From: Clostridium tetanomorphum
GTDB taxonomy: Bacteria; Bacillota; Clostridia; Clostridiales; Clostridiaceae
Assembly (NCBI RefSeq): GCF_017873215.1
Contig: NZ_JAGGKA010000019.1
Coordinates: forward strand, 1-64,000
Direction of reading: 5' to 3'
Length of the DNA: 64,000 bases
Under the pieces are notes generated by a model, which worked only from the letters and a program-made list of their open reading frames with translations, did not search any database and was not told the origin of the DNA. This document shows, piece by piece, positions 1-8,403 of this stretch (the stretch's first letter is position 1; each line of letters begins with the position of its first letter). The position numbers were made by a program, and so were the translations under genes.

Positions 1-92
1 CAATCATGCAGGTTGCAGACCTTGGTATAGTAGGAGACTTTAAGAAAGTAATTCCTGAATTAATAGCTGAAATTAAAGCTACTATGAACTAA
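1..92 (+). CDS. etfA: Electron transfer flavoprotein alpha subunit, C-terminal end (partial)
   Basis: Only the last 29 codons are in the window, ending in TAA. The residues VADLGIVGDFKKVIPELIAE match the conserved tail of EtfA, the FAD-binding alpha subunit that carries electrons between dehydrogenases and other carriers. A terminator follows directly, so this is the last gene of an upstream operon. The lactate-racemase maturation genes downstream suggest, by analogy with the Acetobacterium lactate dehydrogenase/Etf system, that this EtfA may serve lactate oxidation. That link is inference, because the partner dehydrogenase is not visible. Confidence 0.8.
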   Translation, partial: IMQVADLGIVGDFKKVIPELIAEIKATMN

Positions 93-127
93 TAAAAAAT
101 AGAGTCTATAGTCTTCATAAAATATAT

Positions 128-163
128 AATAACTCAAACCAATAGTGGTTTGAGTTATTTTTT
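128..163 (+). terminator. Rho-independent terminator after etfA
   Basis: A perfect 13-bp stem (arms 128-140 and 147-159) with a 6-nt loop runs into a T-rich tail. It separates the etfA transcript from the lar genes. Confidence 0.9.
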
Positions 164-258
164 ATATCATAATATGGTAAAATATAATAGAGATATGGCG
201 AAATATTATGACTTTTTTATGTGGTTCAAATATATAAACTAAAGAGAGGTAAATTAAA

Positions 259-1440
259 ATGAGAGTACTTTATTATGATTGTTTTTCAGGAATTAGTGGA
301 GATATGAATTTAGGAGCAATGATAGACTTAGGAGTGGACAAAGATTATTTGATAAAAGAGTTAGGTAAACTTAATTTAAATGAATATAAAATAGAGATAA
401 CTAGAGAAGAAAGAAAAGGCATAAATGGTACTAAAGTTAATGTTATATTAGAAGAACATCATTCACATAACCATAAAGAAACTCATCACCACCATAGAAA
501 TTTAAAAGATATAGAACAAATAATATATAATAGTAAATTAGATTTTGATATAAAAGAATTAAGTGTAGAAATATTTAAAAAAGTGGCAGAAGCAGAAGGA
601 AAGGTTCATGGAAAGGCAATAGATGAAGTACATTTCCATGAGGTAGGTGCGGTAGATTCCATAGTAGATATAGTAGGAGCTGCCATTTGTTTTAAATATC
701 TAAAAGTAGACAAAGTTTTAGCTTCAAGTATAGAAGTTGGAAAAGGATTTATAAATTGTGCCCATGGATTGTTACCAGTACCAGCTCCAGCAACAACAGA
801 AATATTAAAAGGAATTCCCTTAAAGTTTGGTAATATACCTTTTGAGGCTACTACTCCAACGGGGGCAGCAATAATATCTGTATTAGCAGAAGAGTTTATA
901 GATAATTTAAACTTTAAGGTTGAAAAAATTGCATATGGTATAGGAAGTAAGGATGAAGGAAATGTCCCTAATGTACTAAGAGTATTTATAGGAGAAATAG
1001 ATGAGAAAAATGATAGCTATATTATAGAATGTAATATAGATGATATGAATCCAGAAATATATTCTTATATAGTAGATAAATTGTTTAAAATAGGAGCTTC
1101 AGATGTCTACCTAACTCCTATAATTATGAAAAAAGGAAGGCCGGGAGTAGTGTTATCTGTACTTTATGAAAAGAAATTGGAAGATATAATAAAGCACATT
1201 ATTTTTAAAGAAACAACTACTATTGGACTTAGAAAATATAGAGTAAAGAAAGAGTGCCTTCAAAGAGAAGTTATAGATATAGAAACTTCTTATGGAAAAG
1301 TAAAAGTTAAAAATTCTTATCTAAATGGGAAATTGGTAAAGATTAAGCCAGAGTATGAAGATTTAAAAAAAATAGCTGAGGAAAAAAATATACCGCTTAT
1401 AGAAATTTATAATAATATAAATAGGTTAAATAATATTTGA
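259..1440 (+). CDS. larC: Nickel-pincer cofactor biosynthesis protein LarC (nickel insertion)
   Basis: LarC is the CTP-dependent cyclometallase that inserts nickel into the pyridinium bis-thiocarboxylate precursor, the last step in making the lactate racemase cofactor. The start YYDCFSGISGDMNLGAM is typical of the family. A His-rich stretch at residues 67-79 (HHSHNH, then HHHH) is a likely metal-handling segment, followed by DEVHFHEVGAVDSIVD and a C-terminal half with CNIDDMNPE. In Lactobacillus plantarum the two halves are joined by a programmed frameshift. Here the whole protein is one uninterrupted 393-codon frame. A GAGAGG ribosome site lies 8 nt upstream. The gene is followed after 11 nt by larE. 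Confidence 0.93.
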   Translation: MRVLYYDCFSGISGDMNLGAMIDLGVDKDYLIKELGKLNLNEYKIEITREERKGINGTKVNVILEEHHSHNHKETHHHHRNLKDIEQIIYNSKLDFDIKELSVEIFKKVAEAEGKVHGKAIDEVHFHEVGAVDSIVDIVGAAICFKYLKVDKVLASSIEVGKGFINCAHGLLPVPAPATTEILKGIPLKFGNIPFEATTPTGAAIISVLAEEFIDNLNFKVEKIAYGIGSKDEGNVPNVLRVFIGEIDEKNDSYIIECNIDDMNPEIYSYIVDKLFKIGASDVYLTPIIMKKGRPGVVLSVLYEKKLEDIIKHIIFKETTTIGLRKYRVKKECLQREVIDIETSYGKVKVKNSYLNGKLVKIKPEYEDLKKIAEEKNIPLIEIYNNINRLNNI

Positions 1441-1451
1441 GGTGAAAATTC

Positions 1452-2270
1452 ATGATAGATAGTTATAAATATAAAAGTTTAGTTCAATATATAAAGAAAT
1501 TAGGCAAAGTATGTATTGCATTTTCAGGAGGTGTAGATAGTACTTTTTTATTAAAGGTTGCAAAAGAAACACTAAATGATTGTACAATAGCAGTAACTAT
1601 AAAATCGCCTTATATACCAGCTGCAGAAGTAGAAGAAGCTAAAATGATTGCTAGAAATTTAGGAATTAAACATTATATTTTGGAATCAGAAATTATAGAA
1701 GATATTAAATTAAATCCTAAAAATAGATGTTATATATGTAAGAAGAATATATTTCAAAAGATAATAGATTTAGCTAAAGAAAAGGGGATAGAAAATATCT
1801 TAGATGGTAGCAATTTGGACGATACTAAAGACTATAGACCAGGAATAAGAGCTTTAGAAGAGCTTAATATAAGAAGTCCATTAAAGGAATTAAGTATTAC
1901 AAAAGAAGAAATAAGATACTTCTCTAAAAAATTACAATTAAATACATGGGATAAGCCTTCTTATGCATGCCTTTTGTCAAGATTGCCATATGATATTAAC
2001 ATAGATATAGATGAACTGAAAAAAATAGAAAAAGGTGAAAACTATTTACATAATATAGGATTTAAAGGGGCTAGGATAAGAAGTTATAAAGACATGGCCA
2101 GAATAGAAGTAGATAAGAAAGATATAAGAAGATTTCTAAGCGAAGAATTAACTGAAGATATAGTATCTAAACTAAAAACAATAGGATACAAATATATAAC
2201 GCTAGATTTAGAGGGATATAGGATGGGAAGTATGAATGAAGGAATAGAGGAAGGTATAAGAAATGAATGA
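1452..2270 (+). CDS. larE: Pyridinium-3,5-biscarboxylate mononucleotide sulfurtransferase LarE
   Basis: This PP-loop ATPase adenylates the carboxylates of the LarB product and replaces them with thiocarboxylates. The PP-loop SGGVDS is at residues 25-30. Three cysteines are present: Cys93 and Cys96 in NRCYICK, and Cys173 in YACLLSRLPY. Single-cysteine LarE enzymes sacrifice their cysteine sulfur, whereas three-cysteine versions such as that of Thermotoga maritima carry a [4Fe-4S] cluster. This protein therefore looks like the catalytic Fe-S type, which is inference from the cysteine count. The end overlaps the start of larB by 8 nt, suggesting translational coupling. Confidence 0.93.
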   Translation: MIDSYKYKSLVQYIKKLGKVCIAFSGGVDSTFLLKVAKETLNDCTIAVTIKSPYIPAAEVEEAKMIARNLGIKHYILESEIIEDIKLNPKNRCYICKKNIFQKIIDLAKEKGIENILDGSNLDDTKDYRPGIRALEELNIRSPLKELSITKEEIRYFSKKLQLNTWDKPSYACLLSRLPYDINIDIDELKKIEKGENYLHNIGFKGARIRSYKDMARIEVDKKDIRRFLSEELTEDIVSKLKTIGYKYITLDLEGYRMGSMNEGIEEGIRNE

Positions 2271-3009
2271 AAATGATATAAAAGAATTATTAGAAAATAT
2301 AAAAAGCAATAGATTAAGTATAGAAGATGGAGTAAAAAAATTAAAGGAACTTCCATTTAAGGATTTAGGTTATGCAAAAATCGATAATCATAGAGAGATT
2401 AGAGTTGGATATCCAGAGGTAATATATTGTGAAGGAAAAACAGTAGAACAAATAAAAGGCATTATTCAGGTTATGTTAAATAAAAATAATAATATATTAG
2501 CTACAAGAGCTAATGAAGAAATGTACAATGAGATAAAAAATATATGTAATGATGCTGAATATTTTAAAGAAGCTAGAATTATAAGGATAATAAAAAATAA
2601 GCTAAAAAAGACTAATAATTATATTGCCGTAATTACTGCAGGAACTTCTGATATTCCAGTATCAGAAGAAGCAGCTATTACTGCAGAAACTTTAGGAAAT
2701 GAAGTGAAAAGAGTTTACGATGTTGGAGTAGCTGGAATACATAGACTTTTTAAAAATATAGATGTAATAAGAGAAGCAAGAGTGGTTATTGTAGTAGCAG
2801 GAATGGAAGGGGCTTTGGCAAGCGTTGTTGGCGGATTAATAGATAAGCCTGTAATAGCAGTGCCTACTAGCATAGGATATGGTGCGAATTTTAAAGGATT
2901 ATCAGCATTGCTATCTATGTTAAACAGCTGTGCTAGTGGTGTTAGTGTAGTTAATATAGATAATGGTTTTGGAGCCGGATACATTGCTAGTATGATAAAT
3001 AAATTATAG
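2263..3009 (+). CDS. larB: Pyridinium-3,5-biscarboxylic acid mononucleotide synthase LarB
   Basis: LarB carboxylates nicotinic acid adenine dinucleotide and cleaves the phosphoanhydride, the first step of nickel-pincer cofactor synthesis. The C-terminal half is a PurE-like domain: ITAGTSDIPVSEEAA, VYDVGVAGIHRL, VVAGMEGALASVVGGL and VPTSIGYGANFKGL are visible. Cys223 in LNSCASGV matches the cysteine thought to bind the substrate ring. At 248 residues it is of normal length. The racemase LarA itself is not in the window and must lie elsewhere if the pathway is complete. Confidence 0.94.
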   Translation: MNENDIKELLENIKSNRLSIEDGVKKLKELPFKDLGYAKIDNHREIRVGYPEVIYCEGKTVEQIKGIIQVMLNKNNNILATRANEEMYNEIKNICNDAEYFKEARIIRIIKNKLKKTNNYIAVITAGTSDIPVSEEAAITAETLGNEVKRVYDVGVAGIHRLFKNIDVIREARVVIVVAGMEGALASVVGGLIDKPVIAVPTSIGYGANFKGLSALLSMLNSCASGVSVVNIDNGFGAGYIASMINKL

Positions 3010-3014
3010 ATATT

Positions 3015-3060
3015 AATAAAAAGAACTTATGGAGTTTGCATAGGTTCTTTTTATTTTATC
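3015..3060 (+). terminator. Rho-independent terminator of the lar operon
   Basis: A 12-bp stem (3015-3026 with 3044-3055) encloses a 17-nt loop that holds a further short TATG/CATA pairing. The 3' arm is itself T-rich. Confidence 0.8.
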
Positions 3061-3067
3061 AATAAAA

Positions 3068-3110
3068 CCATGCTATACGCATATAATGTATAAATAGTTT
3101 ATATGCATGG
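3068..3110. repeat. Nested inverted repeat between larB and the radical SAM gene
   Basis: GCATATAA (3079-3086) pairs perfectly with TTATATGC (3099-3106) around a 12-nt loop, and CCAT (3068-3071) pairs with ATGG (3107-3110) outside it. There is no T tract, so it is not an obvious second terminator. It could be an operator or a leader structure of the following gene. Confidence 0.35.
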
Positions 3111-3271
3111 AATGAATCATATAATTCTAAATTTTATGAATATTTTGTTAAATGTTTTAATTAAATGTTGATTTAATATATATCAGGAATATAATGTTAT
3201 TAAACTGGAGGGTATAAAAAAGCTGAAAAAGGATTCATGTCCATTATTTCTATATCAGGGGGGGAACATAA

Positions 3272-4651
3272 ATGAGCGTAATTAAGTCTATGGAAAAAGG
3301 AGTAAAAGACATGCTTGTTAAAAGAGGGGCAGAATTACTTAGCAAAAATCCAGAAAAAAATGTCGACAAGTTATTTGACATTGTAAAAAAAACTGTAAAG
3401 GATGAAGAAAATTTAGAAAGAGTTAATAATGTATATAAATACTATAAAGAAATACCATCTGTAAATGAATATATACAAAATATATTGAAAACTACAGATA
3501 AAAAATGTATGCAAAAATTATTTACAAATTTTTTCTCAAATGCAGTTTGGTATGGTATGCCAAAAAGAGCTAAACTATTAGAGGAGGAAGGAATAAAAAC
3601 TCCATTTGTCATATTATTAAGCCCTTCTATGAGATGCAATCTTAGATGTGTTGGATGTTATGCGGCAAATTATTCCAAAGAAGATGATATACCTTATGAA
3701 GAAGTAGATAGGATTGTTAAAGAGGCTAGAGACATAGGAATATATTATTTTGTTATTCTTGGTGGAGAGCCTTTTTTTAATGAATATATGTTAGATATAT
3801 ATGAAAAGTATAATGATGTAATGTTTACACCTTTTACAAATGGAACTCTTTTTGATGAAAAATTAGCAGATAAAATAAAAGATTTAGGAAATGTTATACC
3901 AATGTTTTCAATAGAAGGTTTTGAAAAAGAAACTGATATGAGAAGAGGAAAAGGAGTATTTAGCAAGGTAATGCATGGCATGGATCTTTTAAGAGAGAGA
4001 GGAGTATTATTTGGTGTTTCAACAGCTACAGGAAGACATAATGTAGACACTGTAACATCTGATGAATTTATAGATATGTTAATAGAAAAAGGAGCTAGGA
4101 TGGGATGGTACTTTATATTTATGCCAGTAGGAGATAATCCAGACTTTAATATGATGCTGACACCAGAACAAAGATTAATGTTGGGAGAAAAAGTAAGAAA
4201 AATAAGAAATACTAAACCATATTTTGCTATAGATTTCTTTAATGATGCGCCTTATGTAGGAGGATGTATTGCAGGAAAATATTATTGTCATATAAATTCT
4301 AATGAAGATGTAGAACCATGTATTTTTGCTCATTTTGCTACAGATAATTTAAAAGGGAAATCATTATTAGATGTATTTAAAGGACCTTTTTTTAAGGAAC
4401 TAAGAGATAGACAGCCTTATAACGATAACTTACTATTGCCTTGCATGATGATAGATAACCCAGAAGTAGTAAGAGAGGTAATTGCTAAAACAGGTGCTAA
4501 ACCAACAGATAAAGGTGCTGATATGATGATTAATGATGAAGAATTTAAGAGGAACTTAAATAAGTTAGCAGAGGAGTTTAAACCTTATGCCGAAAAAGCT
4601 TGGAAAGAGGAGTTTAATTCTACAGGAAATTATGAAATGTCTAAAGGTTAA
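3272..4651 (+). CDS. Radical SAM protein of unknown function, with C-terminal cysteine region
   Basis: The CNLRCVGC motif (Cys122, Cys126, Cys129) is the CxxxCxxC site of a radical SAM [4Fe-4S] cluster. FVILGGEPFF and PFTNGTLFD fit the SAM-binding GGE region. Further cysteines in the last third (GGCIAGKYYCH, EPCIFAHF, LLPCMM) look like a SPASM-type auxiliary cluster region. An N-terminal helical segment of about 110 residues precedes the core. A strong AGGGGGGGAA ribosome site is present. The gene stands alone between two terminators, so context gives no substrate. A short upstream reading frame overlaps its start codon and is described among the findings. Confidence 0.85.
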   Translation: MSVIKSMEKGVKDMLVKRGAELLSKNPEKNVDKLFDIVKKTVKDEENLERVNNVYKYYKEIPSVNEYIQNILKTTDKKCMQKLFTNFFSNAVWYGMPKRAKLLEEEGIKTPFVILLSPSMRCNLRCVGCYAANYSKEDDIPYEEVDRIVKEARDIGIYYFVILGGEPFFNEYMLDIYEKYNDVMFTPFTNGTLFDEKLADKIKDLGNVIPMFSIEGFEKETDMRRGKGVFSKVMHGMDLLRERGVLFGVSTATGRHNVDTVTSDEFIDMLIEKGARMGWYFIFMPVGDNPDFNMMLTPEQRLMLGEKVRKIRNTKPYFAIDFFNDAPYVGGCIAGKYYCHINSNEDVEPCIFAHFATDNLKGKSLLDVFKGPFFKELRDRQPYNDNLLLPCMMIDNPEVVREVIAKTGAKPTDKGADMMINDEEFKRNLNKLAEEFKPYAEKAWKEEFNSTGNYEMSKG

Positions 4652-4660
4652 TATTTAGAT

Positions 4661-4700
4661 AAATAGAGTTACTGATTAAAAGTCAGTAACTCTATTTGTT
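4661..4700 (+). terminator. Terminator hairpin after the radical SAM gene
   Basis: A perfect 15-bp stem (4661-4675 with 4683-4697) has a 7-nt loop. The T tract is short and broken, so termination may be incomplete. Confidence 0.75.
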
Positions 4701-4716
4701 ATATCAAATATAGTTT

Positions 4717-4745
4717 TTGACAATTTATAGATAGTAGATTATATT
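4717..4745 (+). promoter_or_regulatory. Sigma-A-type promoter of the solute-binding lipoprotein gene
   Basis: TTGACA (4717-4722), a 17-bp spacer and TATATT (4740-4745) form a near-consensus vegetative promoter 39 bp upstream of the start codon. Confidence 0.7.
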
Positions 4746-4784
4746 TAAGATAACTATAATTAATAGGTGTGTAGGTGATAATTT

Positions 4785-6068
4785 ATGAATAATAAAAAAC
4801 TATTTATGGTTTTTACTATATGTTTAACTATTTTATTTTCAATAGGATGTAGTAAAAAAAGGGAATTGCTACAGGGTATTGATAAAAAGTTAAAAGGTAA
4901 AATAAATATAAGTGTAAGTAAAGAAAGAGTAGGATATATATCAAAGTATGTTGAAGAATTCAATAAAATATATCCTAATGTAGAAATACATATTAAACAA
5001 GAGAATAGCAATTATAGACCTTCTGATGAAAAAGAATTAGAAAACATGGATATAGTGGTTATAAAAAATGAATATACTCAGTATTTTTTGAATAATTTTA
5101 GTAAAAATATTTATAACATAGAAGAGATTATCTCACCTTATAAGGGGAATTTTTCTAATGATAGTATAGTGGGTGTATCTAGTAATAATAAAATATATGG
5201 AATGCCATTAGATAAAAATCCTTATATTATGGTATATAGAAAAGATTTATTAGATAAATGCAATATAAAGATAGAAGACATAAAGACTTGGCAGGATCAT
5301 ATAAATGTATCTAAATATATAAATAAAACGTTAAAGGGAAACTATAAATTCTTATGGGAAAGAGATAAAAGTTATTTATATAAAGTAATGCTAAGTCAAT
5401 TATCAGAAGGATATGTAGATAGTAACGGGAAGTCTACTATAGCTTCAGCCAAGTCTATAAAAGTTTTAGATATGATAAAGAAATTTAAAAGTGAAAATGT
5501 TATTTTACAAGATAATTCAAATGCATCATTAATAGAAAAGATAAGAACAGGTATTTTAGGAGCTACAATATGCAGTGCTAATGAAATTAGTGAAATTATG
5601 AACAAATTGCCTGAAATGAAAAATAAGTTAGTAGTAAGCAAGATACCTGCTTTTGAAGCCGGAGGTAATAGAGATATATCCATGAATGGATATAATATGA
5701 TATTTTTAAATAAAGATAAAAACAAAGATTTAATGGCAACTTTCTCAGAGTTTATATTAAATGATGAAAAACTACAACTTCAATTATATGTTTCTAAAGG
5801 TATATTACCTGCCAATACAAGTATATATAAAGCTGAAGAATTGAATAAAAATGTAGATTATTTTAATGAAAAAATATGGCTTTTAATTGTTAGTATACAG
5901 AAAGAATCTAAGAATATAGTATATCCGGCTAGTTATATAGAGATAGATAATTTAATAAAGAAGAATATAAATAAGATATATGATAATAATGGAGACATAA
6001 AACCTTTATTAAAGTCTATGGAGAATAATATAAATAATATAATAAATGAGAGCCCTTCTAAAAGTTAA
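4785..6068 (+). CDS. Extracellular solute-binding lipoprotein (ABC transporter family 1 type), orphan
   Basis: A lipoprotein signal peptide ends in FSIGC, placing the lipidated Cys at residue 22. The mature part resembles family 1 (sugar-type) binding proteins: KINISVSKERVGYISKYVEE near the start, then MDIVVIKNE and IYGMPLDKNPYIMVYRKDLL, the usual hinge region. At 427 residues the length is normal. No permease or ATPase gene is nearby, so it either serves a transporter encoded elsewhere or acts as a sensor partner. The ligand cannot be told from sequence. It has its own promoter and a terminator that begins inside the coding region. Confidence 0.8.
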   Translation: MNNKKLFMVFTICLTILFSIGCSKKRELLQGIDKKLKGKINISVSKERVGYISKYVEEFNKIYPNVEIHIKQENSNYRPSDEKELENMDIVVIKNEYTQYFLNNFSKNIYNIEEIISPYKGNFSNDSIVGVSSNNKIYGMPLDKNPYIMVYRKDLLDKCNIKIEDIKTWQDHINVSKYINKTLKGNYKFLWERDKSYLYKVMLSQLSEGYVDSNGKSTIASAKSIKVLDMIKKFKSENVILQDNSNASLIEKIRTGILGATICSANEISEIMNKLPEMKNKLVVSKIPAFEAGGNRDISMNGYNMIFLNKDKNKDLMATFSEFILNDEKLQLQLYVSKGILPANTSIYKAEELNKNVDYFNEKIWLLIVSIQKESKNIVYPASYIEIDNLIKKNINKIYDNNGDIKPLLKSMENNINNIINESPSKS

Positions 6069-6090
6069 TTAAAGAAGGGTTCTTTTAATT
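6049..6090 (+). terminator. Terminator overlapping the end of the lipoprotein gene
   Basis: An 11-bp stem (6049-6059 with 6073-6083) is followed by TTTTAATTTT. The 5' arm lies inside the last codons of the gene. Confidence 0.8.
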
Positions 6091-6102
6091 TTAAATATAT
6101 GT

Positions 6103-7224
6103 TTATATAGAAAGAATTTTATTATAAGCATATAGAGTTTTTTTAGTAGTTTCCTCCCAAGAAAAAAGTGAAGCTCTTTTTAATGCTTTAGCTTTTAAAG
6201 AAGCTTGTAAATTTTCATCATTTAGTAAGTTACCTAAGGTATGTGTAAAACTCTTTAAGTCTAAAGGATTAATTAATATACCACCATCGCCAACCACTTC
6301 TGGTATAGAAGATAAATTAGAAGAAATTACACAAGTACCGCAGCTCATAGCTTCTAATGGTGGTAAACCAAAACCTTCATATATAGAAGGATAGACAAAC
6401 GCATCACAACCATTATATAAAAGAGGTAAATGTTCTTCAGGAACAAAGCCGGTAAATATTACATTTGAAGATATTTTTAAATCATTAGTAAGTTCAGCAA
6501 GATAATTGGCACTATCTTTATTGGCTCCAACTATTACTAAATCGAATTCTTTATTCAGATTCTTATAAATCTTGGAAAAAGCTAATATTAATGAATTAAC
6601 ATTTTTTCTTGAACTAAAGCCACCTATATATAAAATAAAAGGTCTTTTAATATTATAGTGTTTTCTTAGTATAAGATTACAATTTGCTTTATCCATTGGT
6701 TTGTATTTAGAATCTGCTGCAAGGGGAGTTACAAATATCTTATTTTCATCTATTACAGGAAAAAATTTAAGTATGTCTTTTTTCGACCACTGTGATACGG
6801 TGATAATACCATCACAGTAACCAATTAGTTTAGGCATCTCTCTTAAAAATTTATTTAGATAGCTTTTCCCAACAGTTTCAGGCATAATATATGGAATGAG
6901 ATCATGGATAGTTATTACCTTTTTACACTTTACATTTTCACTTAATCCCATTCCATTTTGAGGAACATGATATAAATCAATATTTTCTTTATATATATTA
7001 TTAGGAAAATAAAATTCCTCAAAAAAACTTTTATGTTTTTTTGAAGTAAGTATTATTTTAGAGTTTTTTCTCATATACTGTTTGTAGTTTTTTCCCCACC
7101 AATAAATATTATAATAATTTGACTTATCTATATTAAGTAATCCATTCAAAATGTTTTCGGTATATGTTCCTATTCCAGTACCTTTATATAAATTTGCTCC
7201 CCTAGCATCAATAGCAATATTCAT
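6103..7224 (-). CDS. Glycosyltransferase family 4 protein, spore-coat CotSA-like (copy 1)
   Basis: A retaining GT-B glycosyltransferase of 373 residues. The start MNIAIDARGANLYKGTGIGTY is the N-terminal donor/acceptor loop region, and FVYPSIYEGFGLPPLEAMSCG is the C-terminal EX7E nucleotide-sugar site. I chose the internal ATG because an AAGGAGGGGG ribosome site sits just before it; the longer frame would start 13 codons upstream without one. It is clearly paralogous to the other minus-strand glycosyltransferase in this island and is divergent from a CotS gene. In B. subtilis CotSA and CotS work together in the coat, so a role in glycosylating the spore surface is likely but inferred. Confidence 0.82.
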   Translation of the reverse strand: MNIAIDARGANLYKGTGIGTYTENILNGLLNIDKSNYYNIYWWGKNYKQYMRKNSKIILTSKKHKSFFEEFYFPNNIYKENIDLYHVPQNGMGLSENVKCKKVITIHDLIPYIMPETVGKSYLNKFLREMPKLIGYCDGIITVSQWSKKDILKFFPVIDENKIFVTPLAADSKYKPMDKANCNLILRKHYNIKRPFILYIGGFSSRKNVNSLILAFSKIYKNLNKEFDLVIVGANKDSANYLAELTNDLKISSNVIFTGFVPEEHLPLLYNGCDAFVYPSIYEGFGLPPLEAMSCGTCVISSNLSSIPEVVGDGGILINPLDLKSFTHTLGNLLNDENLQASLKAKALKRASLFSWEETTKKTLYAYNKILSI

Positions 7225-7320
7225 TTCATCCCCCTCCTTAAATGAACTAAGGTAAAGTTGCAAATATTTCAGCTTATATATTAATAATATTATCTATATA
7301 CCAAAAATGTGTCATTTAGC

Positions 7321-7348
7321 ACATACAAGAGAATTTTTACATATAATA
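7321..7348 (+). promoter_or_regulatory. Candidate sigma-K promoter of the first CotS gene
   Basis: AC (7321-7322, within GCAC), a 17-bp spacer and CATATAATA (7340-7348) fit the sigma-K pattern AC-N17-CATANNNTA. The same arrangement with the same spacing precedes yabG. The -10 also resembles sigma-E sites, so either mother-cell factor is possible. Confidence 0.5.
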
Positions 7349-7379
7349 CAACTATAAGTAATGGACAGGAGGAAACCTT

Positions 7380-8387
7380 TTGATAGAAAAGCTGGTAAAA
7401 GAAAGGGTTGAAAAAGAGTATTCACTAAGAATACAATCCATAGAAAAAATAAAAAATGTTTATAAAATTACAACTGATGAAGATAAATATTGCCTTAAAG
7501 TAATTAATTATGAATTTAGTCACTTCTTATTCATAATATCTGCTATTAAGCATTTACAAGAACGTGGATTTGAACAAACTCCAGATATAATAAGGACTGA
7601 ATCCTGTAAAGATTATATATCGTTGAGCAATAAGTATGCCTATTTAACACCTTGGTTAGATGCTAGAGTGTGTAATTATAACAATCCTTTAGATGTACAG
7701 TTAGCTTCTTATAAGTTGGCAGAACTTCATAAGAAGAGCTGCGGATTTAAAGTTAATTTACAGATGAAGCCAAGAGTGGGATGGTTTAGATGGGTAGATA
7801 ACTTTAGAAATAAGAGAAATGAATTATTATTATTCAAAAAGATTATAAAAGATAAAGAAACCATAACTGAATTTGATGATTTTTATTTAAGATGTATAAA
7901 TGAAGAATTAAAAAGAATTAATGTGGCCACAGATGATTTAGTTAAAAGTGATTATTTTAATAGTATGGAAAGTGAAATTTTAGATGGAGGATTTTGTCAT
8001 CATGATTATGCTCACCATAATATACTTATAGGAAAAGATAATCAGGTTAATATTATAGATTTTGATTATTGCATTTTAGATACTCATTTACATGATTTGA
8101 GTAGTTTACTAATAAGAGTAATGAAAAATGGGAAATGGGATATTAAGAATTCTATATTTATAATAGATTGTTATAATTCAATATATTCAATTAAAAAAGA
8201 CGATGTATCAATTATGGCAGCGTTTATAGAATTTCCTCAAGCATTTTGGCAATTAGGAATTCAGTATTATATTGAAAAGCAGCCATGGAAAGAAGAATTT
8301 TTTATGAATAAGTTAAGGAAGATATATGATGATAAAGACTTAAGGCAGGAATTTGTAAATGAGTTTAAAAATATAAAATACTATTAA
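7380..8387 (+). CDS. CotS family spore coat protein, kinase-like (copy 1)
   Basis: The protein has 335 residues with an aminoglycoside-phosphotransferase/choline-kinase-like fold, as in CotS of spore formers. The catalytic loop CHHDYAHHNILI (Asp209, Asn214) and the metal-binding IIDFDYC (Asp227, Asp229) are intact, so it could be an active kinase. PWLDARVCNYNNPLDVQLA and KLAELHKKSCGF are typical CotS motifs. Translation starts at TTG with GGAGG 9 nt upstream. It heads three + strand genes (kinase-like, degenerate, kinase-like) separated by 10-16 nt, probably one mother-cell operon. Confidence 0.85.
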   Translation: MIEKLVKERVEKEYSLRIQSIEKIKNVYKITTDEDKYCLKVINYEFSHFLFIISAIKHLQERGFEQTPDIIRTESCKDYISLSNKYAYLTPWLDARVCNYNNPLDVQLASYKLAELHKKSCGFKVNLQMKPRVGWFRWVDNFRNKRNELLLFKKIIKDKETITEFDDFYLRCINEELKRINVATDDLVKSDYFNSMESEILDGGFCHHDYAHHNILIGKDNQVNIIDFDYCILDTHLHDLSSLLIRVMKNGKWDIKNSIFIIDCYNSIYSIKKDDVSIMAAFIEFPQAFWQLGIQYYIEKQPWKEEFFMNKLRKIYDDKDLRQEFVNEFKNIKYY

Positions 8388-8403
8388 TGGTGGAGGGGAT
8401 TAT

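Noticed and set aside
259-1440. Programmed frameshift in larC
   Set aside because: The family is known for it in lactobacilli, but this gene is one continuous frame covering both halves.
3237-3275. 12-residue peptide as a RiPP precursor for the radical SAM protein
   Set aside because: It is too short, has no cysteine or leader/core layout, and there is no transporter or protease gene. Kept only as a possible coupling frame.
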